From Falsirhodobacter halotolerans (GTDB lineage: Bacteria > Pseudomonadota > Alphaproteobacteria > Rhodobacterales > Rhodobacteraceae): DNA of 64,000 nt. Shown piece by piece: positions 35,904-45,568 of this stretch; within the stretch, counting starts at the first letter, position 1, and each line of letters begins with the position of its first letter. Location of the stretch: positions 414,501-478,500 of the forward strand of contig NZ_JALJAZ010000001.1 of the NCBI RefSeq assembly GCF_022899245.1, read 5' to 3'. The notes below the pieces were generated by a model that was given only the letters and a program-made list of their open reading frames with translations, ran no database searches and was not told the origin of the DNA. A program made the translations under genes and the position numbers.

Positions 35904-37405
35904 CGTTCCGTCAGTTTCAACTCGATCCGCCGGTTCTGCGCCCGCGCCTCGGGTGAATCGCCCTCCGCCACGGGGCGGTATTGGGCGAACCCGGTCGGGG
36001 CCAGACGGTCGGCGGGAAAGCCCAGACTGTCCTGCATGTAGCGCACGACGGACAGGGCGCGGGCCTGGCTCAGCTCCCAGTTGTCACGGAACTGGCCGGT
36101 GCCGGACAGGGGGGTGTCGTCGGTATGGCCGTCCACGCGCAGGATCCAGTCGATATTGGACGGAATCTCCCCCGCGATGTCGCGCAGGGTGGTCGCCACC
36201 TCGGCGATCTGGCGGCGGCCCTCGTCGGACAGGTCCGCGGCGCCCACGTTGAACAGCACCTCGGACGAAAACACGAAGCGGTCGCCCACGATCCGCACGC
36301 CCTCGCGGTCGGCCAGAATGTCGCGCAGCTTGCCGAAGAATTCGGACCGATAACGTTCCAGCTGCTCCGCCTCGGAGGCGAGGCGGATACGTTCGGCCTC
36401 CTCGATCTCGGCGCGGCGGCGCTGTTCCTCGGCGGCGCGGGCCAGGGCGACGTTCAACTGGTTGCCCAGATCGTCGATCCGCGCCTCTTGCGTGTCGCCG
36501 GTGGCGGTCTGCAGGTTCAGCGCCTGTTGCAAGGCCCCCAACTGGGCGCGCAGGGCCGCGACCTGTTGGTTCAGCGCCGCCGTCTGGCGTTCGGCCTCGG
36601 TCGATTTCGTGCGTTCGGCGGCCAGCGCCGCTTCGGCCACGGCCACCAGATCGCCACGCGCGGCGGCCTGCGCGGCCTCGGTCTGGGCACCGGCCAGCAG
36701 GGTCAGCGTCTCCTCGGCCTGCTTGCGCTGCTCCTCAAGGTTCAGGCTCATCGCCGTCAGTTCGGCTTCGGAATTGCGCAGGCGTTCGCGCAGGGCTTCG
36801 GCCGCGGCGGCGTCCACCATGCGGGCGGCTTCGGCCTCCGACAGGGCGGTCTGGGCCGTGGCCTGATCGGTCCGCAATTCCGCCACCATCGCCTCGATCG
36901 CCTCGCGCCGGGCGGCGGCCAGACGGGCGGCTTCGGCCTGCGCGTCGATTTCGGACCGGGCCGAGGCGAGGGCGAGGTTCAGCGCCTCCTCCCGCCCGAC
37001 CGCGTCGTCGCGCGCCTGCGCCGCCTGATCGCGCGCCACGATCAACGAGGCCACCTGATCCTCGAAACTGGCGACGCGGGCGGTGGCGTCGTCCAGCCGT
37101 CCGGTCAGCGTGGCGGCAAGTTCGGCCTGCCGGTCGCGTTCCGCCGTCGCCGCGTCCAGATTGCCCGCCAGATCCTGCGCCCGACGCTGCTCCATCCCCA
37201 GCCGTTCGGACAGGGTCGCGACCTCCGCGCTCAGGCTGTCGAGTTCGGAGCCTTGCGAGGTAATGGTGTCGCGCAGCACCGATTGCACGACCAGAAAGAT
37301 CGTCAGCACGAACATCAGCACCAGCAAAAGCGCGGTCATCGCATCCACGAAACCGGGCCAGATCTGGCTTTCGCGGGGCCGCCCGCCGCGACGGGACAGG
37401 GCCAT
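35900..37405 (-). CDS. MotB-like peptidoglycan-binding protein with long coiled coil
   Basis: A 501-aa protein with a single N-terminal transmembrane helix at about 22-44, preceded by WPGFVDAMTALLLVL. D21 sits where MotB has its proton-conducting Asp. A very long Ala/Glu/Arg-rich coiled coil spans about 50-365, then an OmpA/MotB peptidoglycan-binding domain (RVDGHTDDTPLSGTG, NWELSQARALSVV, RRIELKL). It is translated after the MotA-like gene, with stop and start sharing one base. No flagellar genes are near, so it is probably part of a separate ion-driven envelope motor. Confidence 0.85.
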   Translation of the reverse strand: MALSRRGGRPRESQIWPGFVDAMTALLLVLMFVLTIFLVVQSVLRDTITSQGSELDSLSAEVATLSERLGMEQRRAQDLAGNLDAATAERDRQAELAATLTGRLDDATARVASFEDQVASLIVARDQAAQARDDAVGREEALNLALASARSEIDAQAEAARLAAARREAIEAMVAELRTDQATAQTALSEAEAARMVDAAAAEALRERLRNSEAELTAMSLNLEEQRKQAEETLTLLAGAQTEAAQAAARGDLVAVAEAALAAERTKSTEAERQTAALNQQVAALRAQLGALQQALNLQTATGDTQEARIDDLGNQLNVALARAAEEQRRRAEIEEAERIRLASEAEQLERYRSEFFGKLRDILADREGVRIVGDRFVFSSEVLFNVGAADLSDEGRRQIAEVATTLRDIAGEIPSNIDWILRVDGHTDDTPLSGTGQFRDNWELSQARALSVVRYMQDSLGFPADRLAPTGFAQYRPVAEGDSPEARAQNRRIELKLTER

Positions 37406-38634
37406 CAGATTTCCCCTTTCGCCGCCAGACGAAGCGTTTGCGTCAACTGCGCCAGATCGGCGCGCAGTTCATTGACGCTTTCCTGTCGCCCGGCCGCCAT
37501 CTCCTCCAACACGCGCAGAAGATGGGTGTCGATGGACCGCAGGCGGGCGCGGTATTCGGCGTCGGCATGGGGGGCGTCCTTGGCGGCGGACACCTCCATC
37601 GCGTCGGCCATGCGCGACTGCCCTTCGGCAATGCGCGACAGGGCGGCGGTCTGGTGCTCGGACAGGCGGGCATGGGCCTGATCCTGCGCTTCCACCCGGC
37701 CCAGCAGACCGCCGATGGCCTGCGCCAATTCGCTCGTGCGGTCGTCGGAGGCGGCGCGGATCGCTTCGCCCTGCGCCACCAGTTCGCGCAATTCGTCCAT
37801 CTGCACGCTCATCTGGTCCAGAACGCCGGCGACGCCCGCCTCCTCTCCATCGGCAAAGCCAAGACGGGTGATGGAGGACAGCCATTCCTCCAGCTCCTGA
37901 TGAAAGCGCGTCTGGGAATGCGAAGCGAACAGCGCCAGAAGCCCCACGACCAGCGACCCCGCCAGTCCCAGAAGCGAGGAGGAGAAGGCCGTTCCCATCC
38001 CGTCCAGCTGGTTCTGCAGGCCCGTCATCAGCCGCGACATCACCTCCACCCCGCTGGAGGAGGCGCCGTCCTGCGGGGCCAGGTTGCGGATCGTTTCCAC
38101 CAGCGCGGGGACAGTGGTCGCAAGGCCATAGAAGGTGCCCAAGAGGCCGAGGAAGATCAGCAGGCTGCCCAGATAATGCGACACCTCCCGCGATTCATCC
38201 AGACGTGCGCCGACCGAATCAAGGATCGTGCGGGAGGAGGAGGCCGAGATGCGGCTGTTTCCTGTGCGCATCCGCAGAAGGTTCGCCAGCGGCAGCAGCA
38301 TCCCCGGAGGGCTGGCCTGCACCCCCTTGCGTTGCACGAACGCCTCGATCCACGTCACCGACTGCATCAGGCGCACGACGCTGGCGAAGGTCAGCACAAC
38401 CCCGATCAGGAAGACCAGGGTGATGAAGCCGTTCAGCCAGATCTTGGCCACGAACAGCGGCCAGACATGCGGCCAGGCCAGCGCCACGCCGACGCCGACC
38501 ATGACGATGACCAGCGCCATCACCACAAGCTGCCGCAGGGGTTGGGTGAACACGTTGGCGGGCCGCACGATCGGGCCGGGGCGGAGGGCGGTCAGGGGTT
38601 TTTCCACGGGAGGGCGGGCCTTTGGATCGGTCAT
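37405..38634 (-). CDS. MotA/TolQ/ExbB-like proton-channel protein
   Basis: A 409-aa inner-membrane protein. Hydrophobic helices lie near 36-56, 68-89, 155-177 (YLGSLLIFLGLLGTFYGLATTV) and 213-237 (MGTAFSSSLLGLAGSLVVGL); the last two are the hallmark MotA/TolQ pair. The loop at 90-150 is cytoplasmic and the tail from about 245 is helical and charged. It is coupled to the MotB-like gene. The start chosen has only a weak ribosome site; an ATG 30 bases upstream is possible. Role probably energy transduction to the envelope. Confidence 0.82.
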   Translation of the reverse strand: MTDPKARPPVEKPLTALRPGPIVRPANVFTQPLRQLVVMALVIVMVGVGVALAWPHVWPLFVAKIWLNGFITLVFLIGVVLTFASVVRLMQSVTWIEAFVQRKGVQASPPGMLLPLANLLRMRTGNSRISASSSRTILDSVGARLDESREVSHYLGSLLIFLGLLGTFYGLATTVPALVETIRNLAPQDGASSSGVEVMSRLMTGLQNQLDGMGTAFSSSLLGLAGSLVVGLLALFASHSQTRFHQELEEWLSSITRLGFADGEEAGVAGVLDQMSVQMDELRELVAQGEAIRAASDDRTSELAQAIGGLLGRVEAQDQAHARLSEHQTAALSRIAEGQSRMADAMEVSAAKDAPHADAEYRARLRSIDTHLLRVLEEMAAGRQESVNELRADLAQLTQTLRLAAKGEI

Positions 38635-38677
38635 TTGTGGCCACGATAGGGACAGCCGCGCCATCTGCCAACCGTGT

Positions 38678-39199
38678 TCAGGGCTGTTCGCGCACTCGAT
38701 TGGCAAGTGTGCGAAGTTCGTCATCGGGCAGGCCCAGATCGTCCAGACAGCGCAGGGTGTTGAACAGGTAATCGCGGTTGGGTCCCCGCTGGCCGTGGGC
38801 GGCGGCGATCATGCGCGCCTGCGTGTCCATATCGTGAAGGCAATACTGCACATGATCCGGGTCGATGACATAGGTCAGGGCGGTCACCGCGGGATCGGCC
38901 AGGGGCAGGCGCATTTCGTGATAGGCGTCCGAAACCAGTTCGCGTTCGCGCAGCGCGAACAGGGCCGCCGCCTCGGTCCCCCGGGCCACCAGAAAAGCCA
39001 CGCCGTGGCAGACGGCCCCCGCCGCCCGGTCCAGCGCCAGCACCAGGCCGGGGCGTTCCGGCGTGCCGCGATAATGCACGGAGGCCATGCAGAAGCTGCG
39101 CCGCCACCCCTCCAGCCGCGCGGGCACCTGCCGTTCCACCGCAAAGCACGGATCCCAGATCAGCGAGCCATAGCCGAACACCCAGAGCCGTTCCGTCAT
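38678..39199 (-). CDS. chaC: Glutathione-specific gamma-glutamylcyclotransferase ChaC
   Basis: A 173-aa enzyme that splits glutathione into 5-oxoproline and Cys-Gly. The ChaC signature LWVFGYGSLIWDP is at the N-terminus, with ERQVPARLEGWRRSFCMAS, GTPERPGLVLALD and the acidic RERELVSDAY region. The ATG follows AAAGGA. It lies 43 bases upstream of the MotA-like gene on the same strand, so the three may share a transcript, though a functional link is not obvious. Confidence 0.92.
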   Translation of the reverse strand: MTERLWVFGYGSLIWDPCFAVERQVPARLEGWRRSFCMASVHYRGTPERPGLVLALDRAAGAVCHGVAFLVARGTEAAALFALRERELVSDAYHEMRLPLADPAVTALTYVIDPDHVQYCLHDMDTQARMIAAAHGQRGPNRDYLFNTLRCLDDLGLPDDELRTLANRVREQP

Positions 39200-39263
39200 C
39201 CGCTGGTCCTTTGCGCGCCCCGCCGTTATGCCTTTGGCGTAGCGGGCGACAAAGGCGGGTTCA

Positions 39264-40202
39264 ATGCGGTTTCTGAAATGGGTCATCATCCTGTGTGCGC
39301 TGTTCGCGCTGTATTGGGTGGGGGGGCATCACCTGTTTTCAAACGGGCTGCGCGACTGGCTGGCGGCGCAGGAACGGGCGGGGCGCATGGCGCAGGTGCA
39401 GGATCTGACGACAGGGGGCTTTCCAGCGGACTTCGCGGCGGACGGGAAGGGAGTGCTGATCTCCGATCCCGCGTCGGGCTGGGGCTGGATGGCCGAAGGG
39501 GCGCATGTCTCGGTGCCCGCCTGGTGGCCGTTCCGCGTGAATGCCCAAGTGACGGGGCGGCAGGTGATCGACACGCCGACGGGGCAGATCGACCTTCTGG
39601 CCGAAGGGATGGCGGGCCATGTCGGCCTGAACGCCACGCTGGCACCCGTGTCGGGGGAACTGACCTCCGGCCCGATCCATGCGGCAACGGCCCAGGGGAC
39701 GTTGCGGGCGGATGACCTGCGCATCGGCAGCGACCGGACCGAGGGACGCACCCACCGCCTGACCGCCGATGCGAACGGCTTGGCCGTGGAGGCGGGCGAC
39801 ATCCGTCTTGGCGACGGCCGCCTGCACCTGATCGCCGACGTGACGCTGGCCGAGGTGGTGGAGGGTCTGGCCGATGCCGTCGCCGTGCCGGTGGATGCCC
39901 TGCGGATCGAGGCGGGGGAACTTCGGCTGGGCGACATGGCCGTGCAGATCTCGGGCGATCTGGTGTCGGACGGGCGGGGCTTTGCCGCCGGCGACCTGAC
40001 GCTGCGGATGGAGAATTGGCCCGCGGCCCTGAAACTGGCCGTCGATACCGGGGTGCTGCCCGCCGGTCAGGCCCGCACGCTGGAAGGGGGCTTTCGCCTG
40101 ATGGCCGGGGGCGGCGACGCGCTGAACGTGCCGCTGTCGCTGGATGGGGGGATGATCCGCCTGGGCCCGCTGCCCCTCGGACCTGCCCCCCGCTTTCGAT
40201 AG
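39264..40202 (+). CDS. DUF2125 family protein
   Basis: A 312-aa protein with one N-terminal membrane or signal segment (FLKWVIILCALFALYWVGG) and a periplasmic beta-rich body with repeated strands, as in the alphaproteobacterial DUF2125 family. A typical piece is RDWLAAQERAG, then TGGFPADFAADGKG. Function unknown; the repeated amphipathic strands recall AsmA-like envelope lipid proteins, but that is only a resemblance. Divergent from chaC across 64 bases. Confidence 0.82.
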   Translation: MRFLKWVIILCALFALYWVGGHHLFSNGLRDWLAAQERAGRMAQVQDLTTGGFPADFAADGKGVLISDPASGWGWMAEGAHVSVPAWWPFRVNAQVTGRQVIDTPTGQIDLLAEGMAGHVGLNATLAPVSGELTSGPIHAATAQGTLRADDLRIGSDRTEGRTHRLTADANGLAVEAGDIRLGDGRLHLIADVTLAEVVEGLADAVAVPVDALRIEAGELRLGDMAVQISGDLVSDGRGFAAGDLTLRMENWPAALKLAVDTGVLPAGQARTLEGGFRLMAGGGDALNVPLSLDGGMIRLGPLPLGPAPRFR

Positions 40203-40304
40203 GCGCACAGGTCCTGTGCCGTGATGATGGTTTGGGGATGGGGGGGTGCGTGCTAAGGCAGCCCTATCCCAACGCGGCCTGGCCGCCATCATTCAAGGAC
40301 GACC

Positions 40305-40682
40305 ATGGAAAACCTCTCCCGCTATCAGCCCGCAGCCCTGTCCCTTCTGCGCGTGGCCGCTGGCCTCCTGATCCTCAGCTATGGCACGATGAAGGTGCTG
40401 CATTTTCCGGTGGGGATGCAGCCGCCCGTGGGGTCGATGGGCTGGATTGCCGGGTGCATCGAACTGATCGGCGGGGCGCTTCTGACCATCGGGCTGTTCG
40501 CCCGCCCTGCCGCCTTCGTCCTGTCGGGCCTGATGGCCTGCGCCTATTTCATTGCCCATGCGCCGAACGGGTTTTTCCCCGCGCTGAACGGCGGGTCGCT
40601 GGCGATGATCCTGTGCTTCACGTTCCTGTATCTGTCCGTGGCCGGGCCGGGGCCGTATTCGGTGGATGCGAAACGCGCATGA
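40305..40682 (+). CDS. DoxX family membrane protein
   Basis: A 125-aa, four-helix inner-membrane protein of the DoxX family: LSLLRVAAGLLILSYGTMK in helix 1, ELIGGALLTIGLFARPAAF in helices 2-3, and APNGFFPALNGG before helix 4. Function is poorly defined; some relatives are linked to sulfur oxidation or redox stress. It ends next to a bidirectional terminator shared with clpA. Confidence 0.88.
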   Translation: MENLSRYQPAALSLLRVAAGLLILSYGTMKVLHFPVGMQPPVGSMGWIAGCIELIGGALLTIGLFARPAAFVLSGLMACAYFIAHAPNGFFPALNGGSLAMILCFTFLYLSVAGPGPYSVDAKRA

Positions 40683-40683
40683 A

Positions 40684-40707
40684 AAAAGGCCCCCGAGGGG
40701 GCCTTTT
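40684..40707. terminator. Bidirectional terminator between DoxX and clpA
   Basis: A perfect 11-bp inverted repeat AAAAGGCCCCC / GGGGGCCTTTT with a 2-base centre, between the convergent stops. A and T runs on both flanks allow termination in either direction. Confidence 0.85.
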
Positions 40708-40709
40708 CC

Positions 40710-43028
40710 TTATTCGGCGGTCAGGAGGGGCGGGCGCTGGTTGGCGATCCGCCCTTTCTGTTCGTCGATCTGCAACTCGATCTTGTCGTCCTTGACGACG
40801 ACCTTGACGATCCCGCCCTTGGTCAGCCGACCGAACAGCAATTCCTCGGCCAGGGGCTTCTTGATGTTTTCCTGAATGACGCGGCCCAGGGGGCGCGCGC
40901 CCATCCGGTCGTCATAGCCCTTTTCGCCTAGCCAGGCCGCCGCTTCGGGCGTCAGTTCGATGTGGACGTTGCGGTCCATCAACTGCGCCTCAAGCTGCAG
41001 GACGAACTTCTCCACCACCTGCAGGATGATCTCACGTCCCAGCGGCGCGAAGGAGATGATGGCGTCCAGACGATTGCGGAACTCGGGCGTGAAGGTCCGC
41101 TCGATGGCGGCGGTATCCTCGCCCTCGCGCCGGTCGCGACCGAAGCCGATGGCCGATTTCTGCAACTCCGCCGCACCGGCGTTGGAGGTCATGATCAGGA
41201 TCACGTTGCGGAAATCCACCTGCCGGCCGTTGTGGTCGGTCAGCTTGCCGTGGTCCATCACCTGCAGCAGGATGTTGTAGACGTCCGGGTGCGCCTTCTC
41301 CATCTCGTCCAGCAGCAGGACGCAATGGGGATGCTGGTCCACGCCGTCCGTCAACATGCCGCCCTGATCGAAACCGACATAACCGGGAGGGGCCCCGATC
41401 AGACGGCTGACCGCGTGCTTCTCCATATACTCCGACATGTCGAAGCGCAGCAGTTCCACGCCAAGGGTGGAGGCCAGTTGCTTGGCCACTTCCGTTTTCC
41501 CGACGCCCGTCGGACCCGCGAACAGATAGTTGCCGATGGGCTTTTCCGGTTCGCGCAGGCCGGCCCGTGCCAGCTTGATGGCCGAGGCCAGCGCCTCGAT
41601 CGCCTTGTCCTGACCGAAGACCATGCGCTTCAACGTCGGCTCCAGTTCACGCAGAACCTCGGCATCGTCCTTGGACACGTTCTTCGGCGGGATGCGGGCG
41701 ATCTTGGCGACGACGGCCTCGATCTCCTTCACGCCGATGGTCTTGCGCCGCTTGCTGTCCGACAGCAGGTGCTGCGCCGCGCCCGCCTCGTCGATCACGT
41801 CGATGGCCGAATCCGGCAGCTTGCGGTCGTTGATATAGCGCGAGGCCAGTTCCACCGCCGTCTTGATCGCGTCGTTGGTGTAGCGGATGTCGTGGTGATC
41901 CTCGAAATGCGGTTTCAGGCCCGTCAGGATCTTGATCGAATCCGGAATGGAGGGTTCGTTCACGTCGATCTTCTGGAACCGGCGCGACAGGGCGCGGTCC
42001 TTTTCGAAATGCTGGCGGAACTCCTTGTAGGTGGTGGAGCCCATGGTCCGCAGCTTGCCGCCCGACAATGCCGGTTTCAGCAGGTTCGACGCATCCATCG
42101 CCCCGCCCGAGGTCGCCCCCGCACCGATGACGGTGTGAATTTCGTCGATGAACAGGATCGCGTTGGGGTGATCCTCCATCTCCTTGACGACGGCCTTGAG
42201 CCGCTCCTCGAAATCACCGCGGTAACGGGTTCCGGCCAGAAGCGCGCCCATGTCGAGGCTGTAGATCGTGGCCCGGGCCAGAATGTCCGGCGTCTGGCCG
42301 TTGATGATCTTCCACGCCAGGCCTTCGGCGATGGCGGTCTTGCCCACGCCGGGATCGCCCACCAGAAGCGGGTTGTTCTTGCGGCGGCGGCACAGGACCT
42401 GGATGCAGCGCTCCACCTCTGCCTCGCGACCGATCAGCGGGTCCACATCGCCCTTCTTCGCCTTCACGTTCAGATCGACGCAGTATTTCGACAGGGCCGA
42501 CTCCTTGGCCTCCCCGGCTTCGCCCTTGGGCGTCTCATGGTGCGGCTCCTCGGCCCCCGACACGCCGCGATTCTCGCCATAGGCCGGGTCCTTCGCCACG
42601 CCATGCGCGATGAAGTTCACCGCGTCATAGCGGGTCATGTCCTGTTCCTGCAGGAAATAGGCCGCGTTCGATTCCCGTTCGGCAAAGATGGCGACAAGGA
42701 CGTTCGCCCCCGTCACTTCGGTCCGCCCCGAGGATTGGACATGGATCGCCGCGCGCTGGATCACGCGCTGGAAGGCGGCGGTCGGCACGGCTTCGGACCC
42801 CTCGACCGACGTCACGAGGGTGGAGAGGTCGTCGTCGATGAACTCGACCAGCGTCTTGCGAAGCTCGTCCATGTCCACCGCGCAGGCCTTCATCACCCGC
42901 GCCGCGTCCGGTTCGTCCAGAAGGGCCAGAAGGAGGTGTTCAAGTGTGGCGAGTTCATGGCGGCGGGCGTTCGCCAGCGCCAATGCGCCGTGAATGGCTT
43001 GCTCAAGGGTGTTGGAAAAAGATGGCAC
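40710..43028 (-). CDS. clpA: ATP-dependent Clp protease ATP-binding subunit ClpA
   Basis: AAA+ unfoldase feeding substrates to ClpP, 772 aa. Order: Clp N-domain (NTLEQAIHGALALANARRHE), first AAA module with Walker A GDPGVGKTAI, second AAA module with GPTGVGKTEV, and the ClpP-docking IGF loop (KSAIGFGRD). It starts at GTG after AGGAGCACCACACC, giving the family N-terminus; an upstream ATG would add 35 unrelated residues. The adaptor gene clpS, often adjacent, is not seen here. Confidence 0.95.
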   Translation of the reverse strand: MPSFSNTLEQAIHGALALANARRHELATLEHLLLALLDEPDAARVMKACAVDMDELRKTLVEFIDDDLSTLVTSVEGSEAVPTAAFQRVIQRAAIHVQSSGRTEVTGANVLVAIFAERESNAAYFLQEQDMTRYDAVNFIAHGVAKDPAYGENRGVSGAEEPHHETPKGEAGEAKESALSKYCVDLNVKAKKGDVDPLIGREAEVERCIQVLCRRRKNNPLLVGDPGVGKTAIAEGLAWKIINGQTPDILARATIYSLDMGALLAGTRYRGDFEERLKAVVKEMEDHPNAILFIDEIHTVIGAGATSGGAMDASNLLKPALSGGKLRTMGSTTYKEFRQHFEKDRALSRRFQKIDVNEPSIPDSIKILTGLKPHFEDHHDIRYTNDAIKTAVELASRYINDRKLPDSAIDVIDEAGAAQHLLSDSKRRKTIGVKEIEAVVAKIARIPPKNVSKDDAEVLRELEPTLKRMVFGQDKAIEALASAIKLARAGLREPEKPIGNYLFAGPTGVGKTEVAKQLASTLGVELLRFDMSEYMEKHAVSRLIGAPPGYVGFDQGGMLTDGVDQHPHCVLLLDEMEKAHPDVYNILLQVMDHGKLTDHNGRQVDFRNVILIMTSNAGAAELQKSAIGFGRDRREGEDTAAIERTFTPEFRNRLDAIISFAPLGREIILQVVEKFVLQLEAQLMDRNVHIELTPEAAAWLGEKGYDDRMGARPLGRVIQENIKKPLAEELLFGRLTKGGIVKVVVKDDKIELQIDEQKGRIANQRPPLLTAE

Positions 43029-43129
43029 GGTGTGGTGCTCCTGTCCTTGGGAGGCGCCCGGCGGGACCGTGCGACTCTGGCCTCTTGCCCTTAAAGATCG
43101 GTGATTTCCGCCGCGCTTCAAGTGGGAAT

Positions 43130-43160
43130 GCAAAACCGTGCGACATTCGGACGGTTTTGC
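43130..43160. promoter_or_regulatory. Perfect 10-bp inverted repeat upstream of clpA
   Basis: GCAAAACCGT / ACGGTTTTGC with an 11-base centre, about 100 bases before the clpA start and after the gloB stop. There is no T run on the clpA strand beyond the stem. It could be a gloB 3' hairpin or an operator for clpA. Confidence 0.45.
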
Positions 43161-43208
43161 AGTGAAAAGTGATCGCCCGGCCCGGTCCGGGCATGAAATG
43201 CGGGCGGA

Positions 43209-43976
43209 TCAGAAACTGTCCTTGCGGCGTCGCACTTCGGCGAACACCGCGGCATCGTCGTCATCGACCATGCCGAGCGCGGCCTTGACCACCGGAAGGT
43301 TCGCACGAAGGAACGGGTTGGTCGCCAGCTCCTCGGACAGGGTGGACGGGACGGTGGGGGTGTTGTCGTCCCGGGCCGCCTCGACCGCCGCGATACGCGA
43401 GATAAGCATCTCGTTCTCCGGTTCAAGGGTTAGGGCGAAGCGCAGGTTCGACAGGGTGTATTCGTGCCCCGAACAGATCCGCGTCTCGGGCGGCAGGGCC
43501 GACAGCTTGGTCAGGCTGTCCCACATCTGCTCGGGCGTCCCCTCGAACAGCCGCCCGCAGCCCCCCGCCATCAGGCTGTCGCCGGTGAAGGCCAGTTCCG
43601 GTTCGGGCAGGTGAAAGGCGATGTGGCCGACGGTGTGCCCCGGCACGTCGATGACGCGGACCGGCGTGCCCAGAAGGTCCAGCACGTCGCCCTCCGTCAC
43701 CTCGATGTCGAGTTCGGGCAGGCGGGCCACGTCGGCCTTGGCGCCGACGACCTTCGCGCCGGTCGCCGCCCGCAGCTTGGCCACGCCGTCGATGTGATCG
43801 CCGTGGTGGTGGGTCAGCAGGATATGCGTCAGCGGCCATTCGCGCGACGCAAGGACCACGAGGATCGGATTCGCTTCCGGCACATCGACGGCGATCGTTT
43901 CGCGCGTGTCGGTGTTGTGGACCAGGAAGGCGTAGTTGTCCTTCAGGCAGGGAATGGTCATCAGTTCGAGGGGCAT
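43209..43976 (-). CDS. gloB: Hydroxyacylglutathione hydrolase (glyoxalase II) GloB
   Basis: A 255-aa binuclear metallo-beta-lactamase-fold enzyme hydrolysing S-D-lactoylglutathione to lactate and glutathione in methylglyoxal detoxification. The signature THHHGDHIDGV, then HTVGHIAFHL, FTGDSLMAGGCGRLFEGT and CSGHEYTLSNLRFA supply the metal and substrate ligands. The C-terminal glyoxalase II domain (NPFLRANLP) is present. The ATG after GAAAGAA is preferred to one far upstream. Divergent from the methyltransferase gene. Confidence 0.96.
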   Translation of the reverse strand: MPLELMTIPCLKDNYAFLVHNTDTRETIAVDVPEANPILVVLASREWPLTHILLTHHHGDHIDGVAKLRAATGAKVVGAKADVARLPELDIEVTEGDVLDLLGTPVRVIDVPGHTVGHIAFHLPEPELAFTGDSLMAGGCGRLFEGTPEQMWDSLTKLSALPPETRICSGHEYTLSNLRFALTLEPENEMLISRIAAVEAARDDNTPTVPSTLSEELATNPFLRANLPVVKAALGMVDDDDAAVFAEVRRRKDSF

Positions 43977-44055
43977 GGCGTTTCTTTCAGGGGGACCGTA
44001 ACGTTGAACGAACGATACGGCATTTCCGATCCCTGTCTTTCTGCATTTGGTGTCC

Positions 44056-44811
44056 ATGTATCTTGATGTTCTGGATCTTCGCAATTTCTACTATCGCACG
44101 CAGTTGGGGCGGGTGGCGCAGCGCGGCATCCGCGACCGGGTCATGGGTCTCTGGCCCGAGGCGAAGGGGCAGACCGTGGTGGGCTTCGGATTCGCGGTCC
44201 CGCTTCTGCGCCCCTATCTGGGGACGGCGCGGCGGGTGATCGGTCTGATGCCGGGCGCGCAGGGCGTGATGCCCTGGCCCGCGGGAATGGAAAACGTGTC
44301 GGTCCTGACCGAAGAGACGTCCTGGCCGATCGAAACGGGCATGGTGGACAAGCTGGTGCTGCTGCATGGGCTGGAGCCGTCGGACCATCAGGCCGACCTC
44401 TTGGAGGAGTGCTGGCGGGTGCTGGGGCCAGGGGGACGGGCGCTGTTCATCGTGCCGGCGCGGTCGGGGTTGTGGGCGCGCACCGAACGGACGCCCTTCG
44501 GATTCGGCCGCCCCTATTCCGCCAATCAACTTGAGGCGCAGTTGCGACGGCATTCCTTCGTGCCCGAAGGGGCGTATTCGGCCCTGTTCGCGCCGCCGTC
44601 GCACAAGCGGTTCTGGCTGCGCACGGCGGGCGTGTGGGAGCGCGCGGGGCGTCGTCTGGCCCCGTGGCTTGCGGGGGGCGTGGTGATGGTGGAGGTGTCC
44701 AAGCAGGTCTATGCCCCGCGCAAGCCGGGGCTGAAGGCCGCCGTGGCCCGCCCCTTGCGCGCACTGGAAGGTGTGGCCCAGCCACCCGCCCTGCCCAGCC
44801 CGCGCGGATAG
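44056..44811 (+). CDS. Class I SAM-dependent methyltransferase-like protein
   Basis: A 251-aa protein with a Methyltransferase-11-like fold: [19 protein letters not shown], then [16 protein letters not shown] in place of the classical glycine loop, [37 protein letters not shown], and a C-terminal basic extension. The pattern fits a conserved alphaproteobacterial group encoded next to gloB. The glycine-rich SAM loop is weak (GFGF), so activity is uncertain. Substrate unknown. Confidence 0.8.
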   Translation: MYLDVLDLRNFYYRTQLGRVAQRGIRDRVMGLWPEAKGQTVVGFGFAVPLLRPYLGTARRVIGLMPGAQGVMPWPAGMENVSVLTEETSWPIETGMVDKLVLLHGLEPSDHQADLLEECWRVLGPGGRALFIVPARSGLWARTERTPFGFGRPYSANQLEAQLRRHSFVPEGAYSALFAPPSHKRFWLRTAGVWERAGRRLAPWLAGGVVMVEVSKQVYAPRKPGLKAAVARPLRALEGVAQPPALPSPRG

Positions 44812-45008
44812 GGACCGCGGGCCGGGATCTGTCGGGGGTGCGGCAAAAAGGCCGTGGGAAACCCGCCACAGGCTACGGCTTCACAGTTGCGGCATGTCGC
44901 AGGCTCTGATAAACGAACGCCGAATTGCGAATGTGCCGGATGGGCGCATTTGTGCGCATTGATGGCGGCCCACCTCTTGCCGCCGGACCAAGTCTTGAAA
45001 GGGTCGAC

Positions 45009-45568
45009 GTGTCTGAACCAGCCTCGATTTCCTCTGGCATCGCGACACGCTACGCGACGGCCGTGTTCGAACTGGCGAAAGACGCCGCCGCCATCCCGTC
45101 GCTGGAATCCGATCTGGATGCGCTGGACGCCGCCCTGGAGGGCAGCGCCGATCTGCGCGACTTCATCGCCTCGCCCCTGCGGACGCGGGCCGAGCAGGAG
45201 GCGGGCATCACGGCGCTGGCGCGCAAGATGGGCCTGTCGGATCTGGTGACGAACACGCTGGCGGTGATGGCGCAGAAGCGGCGTCTGTTCACCCTGCCGC
45301 GCGTGATCCAGGCCCTGCGCGACCTGATCGCCGAGGATCGGGGCGAAGTGACGGCCGAGGTCACCTCGGCCACCGCCCTGACCCCGGATCAGGCCGCGAA
45401 ACTGTCGGAAACGCTGAAGGCCAAGGCCGGACGTGAAGTGAAATTGAAAACCGCCGTCGACGAAGCGCTGATCGGCGGTCTCGTCGTCAAGCTCGGCTCG
45501 ACCATGATCGACACGTCGGTCCGCTCGAAGCTCGCGGCTCTCCAGAATACCATGAAAGAGGTTGGATA

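Noticed and set aside
35900-38634. Zorya-type anti-phage system (ZorA/ZorB are MotA/MotB-like)
   Set aside because: No ZorC, ZorD or ZorE gene is adjacent; the MotB-like protein has a far longer coiled coil than ZorB, and the neighbours are chaC and envelope genes.
35900-38634. Flagellar stator motA/motB
   Set aside because: No flagellar genes in the window, and the lengths and coiled coil differ from MotA/MotB.
44812-45008. Promoter of the atp operon
   Set aside because: Weak -35/-10-like pairs (TTGCGG, TGATAA) have only 14-15 base spacing; none is convincing.
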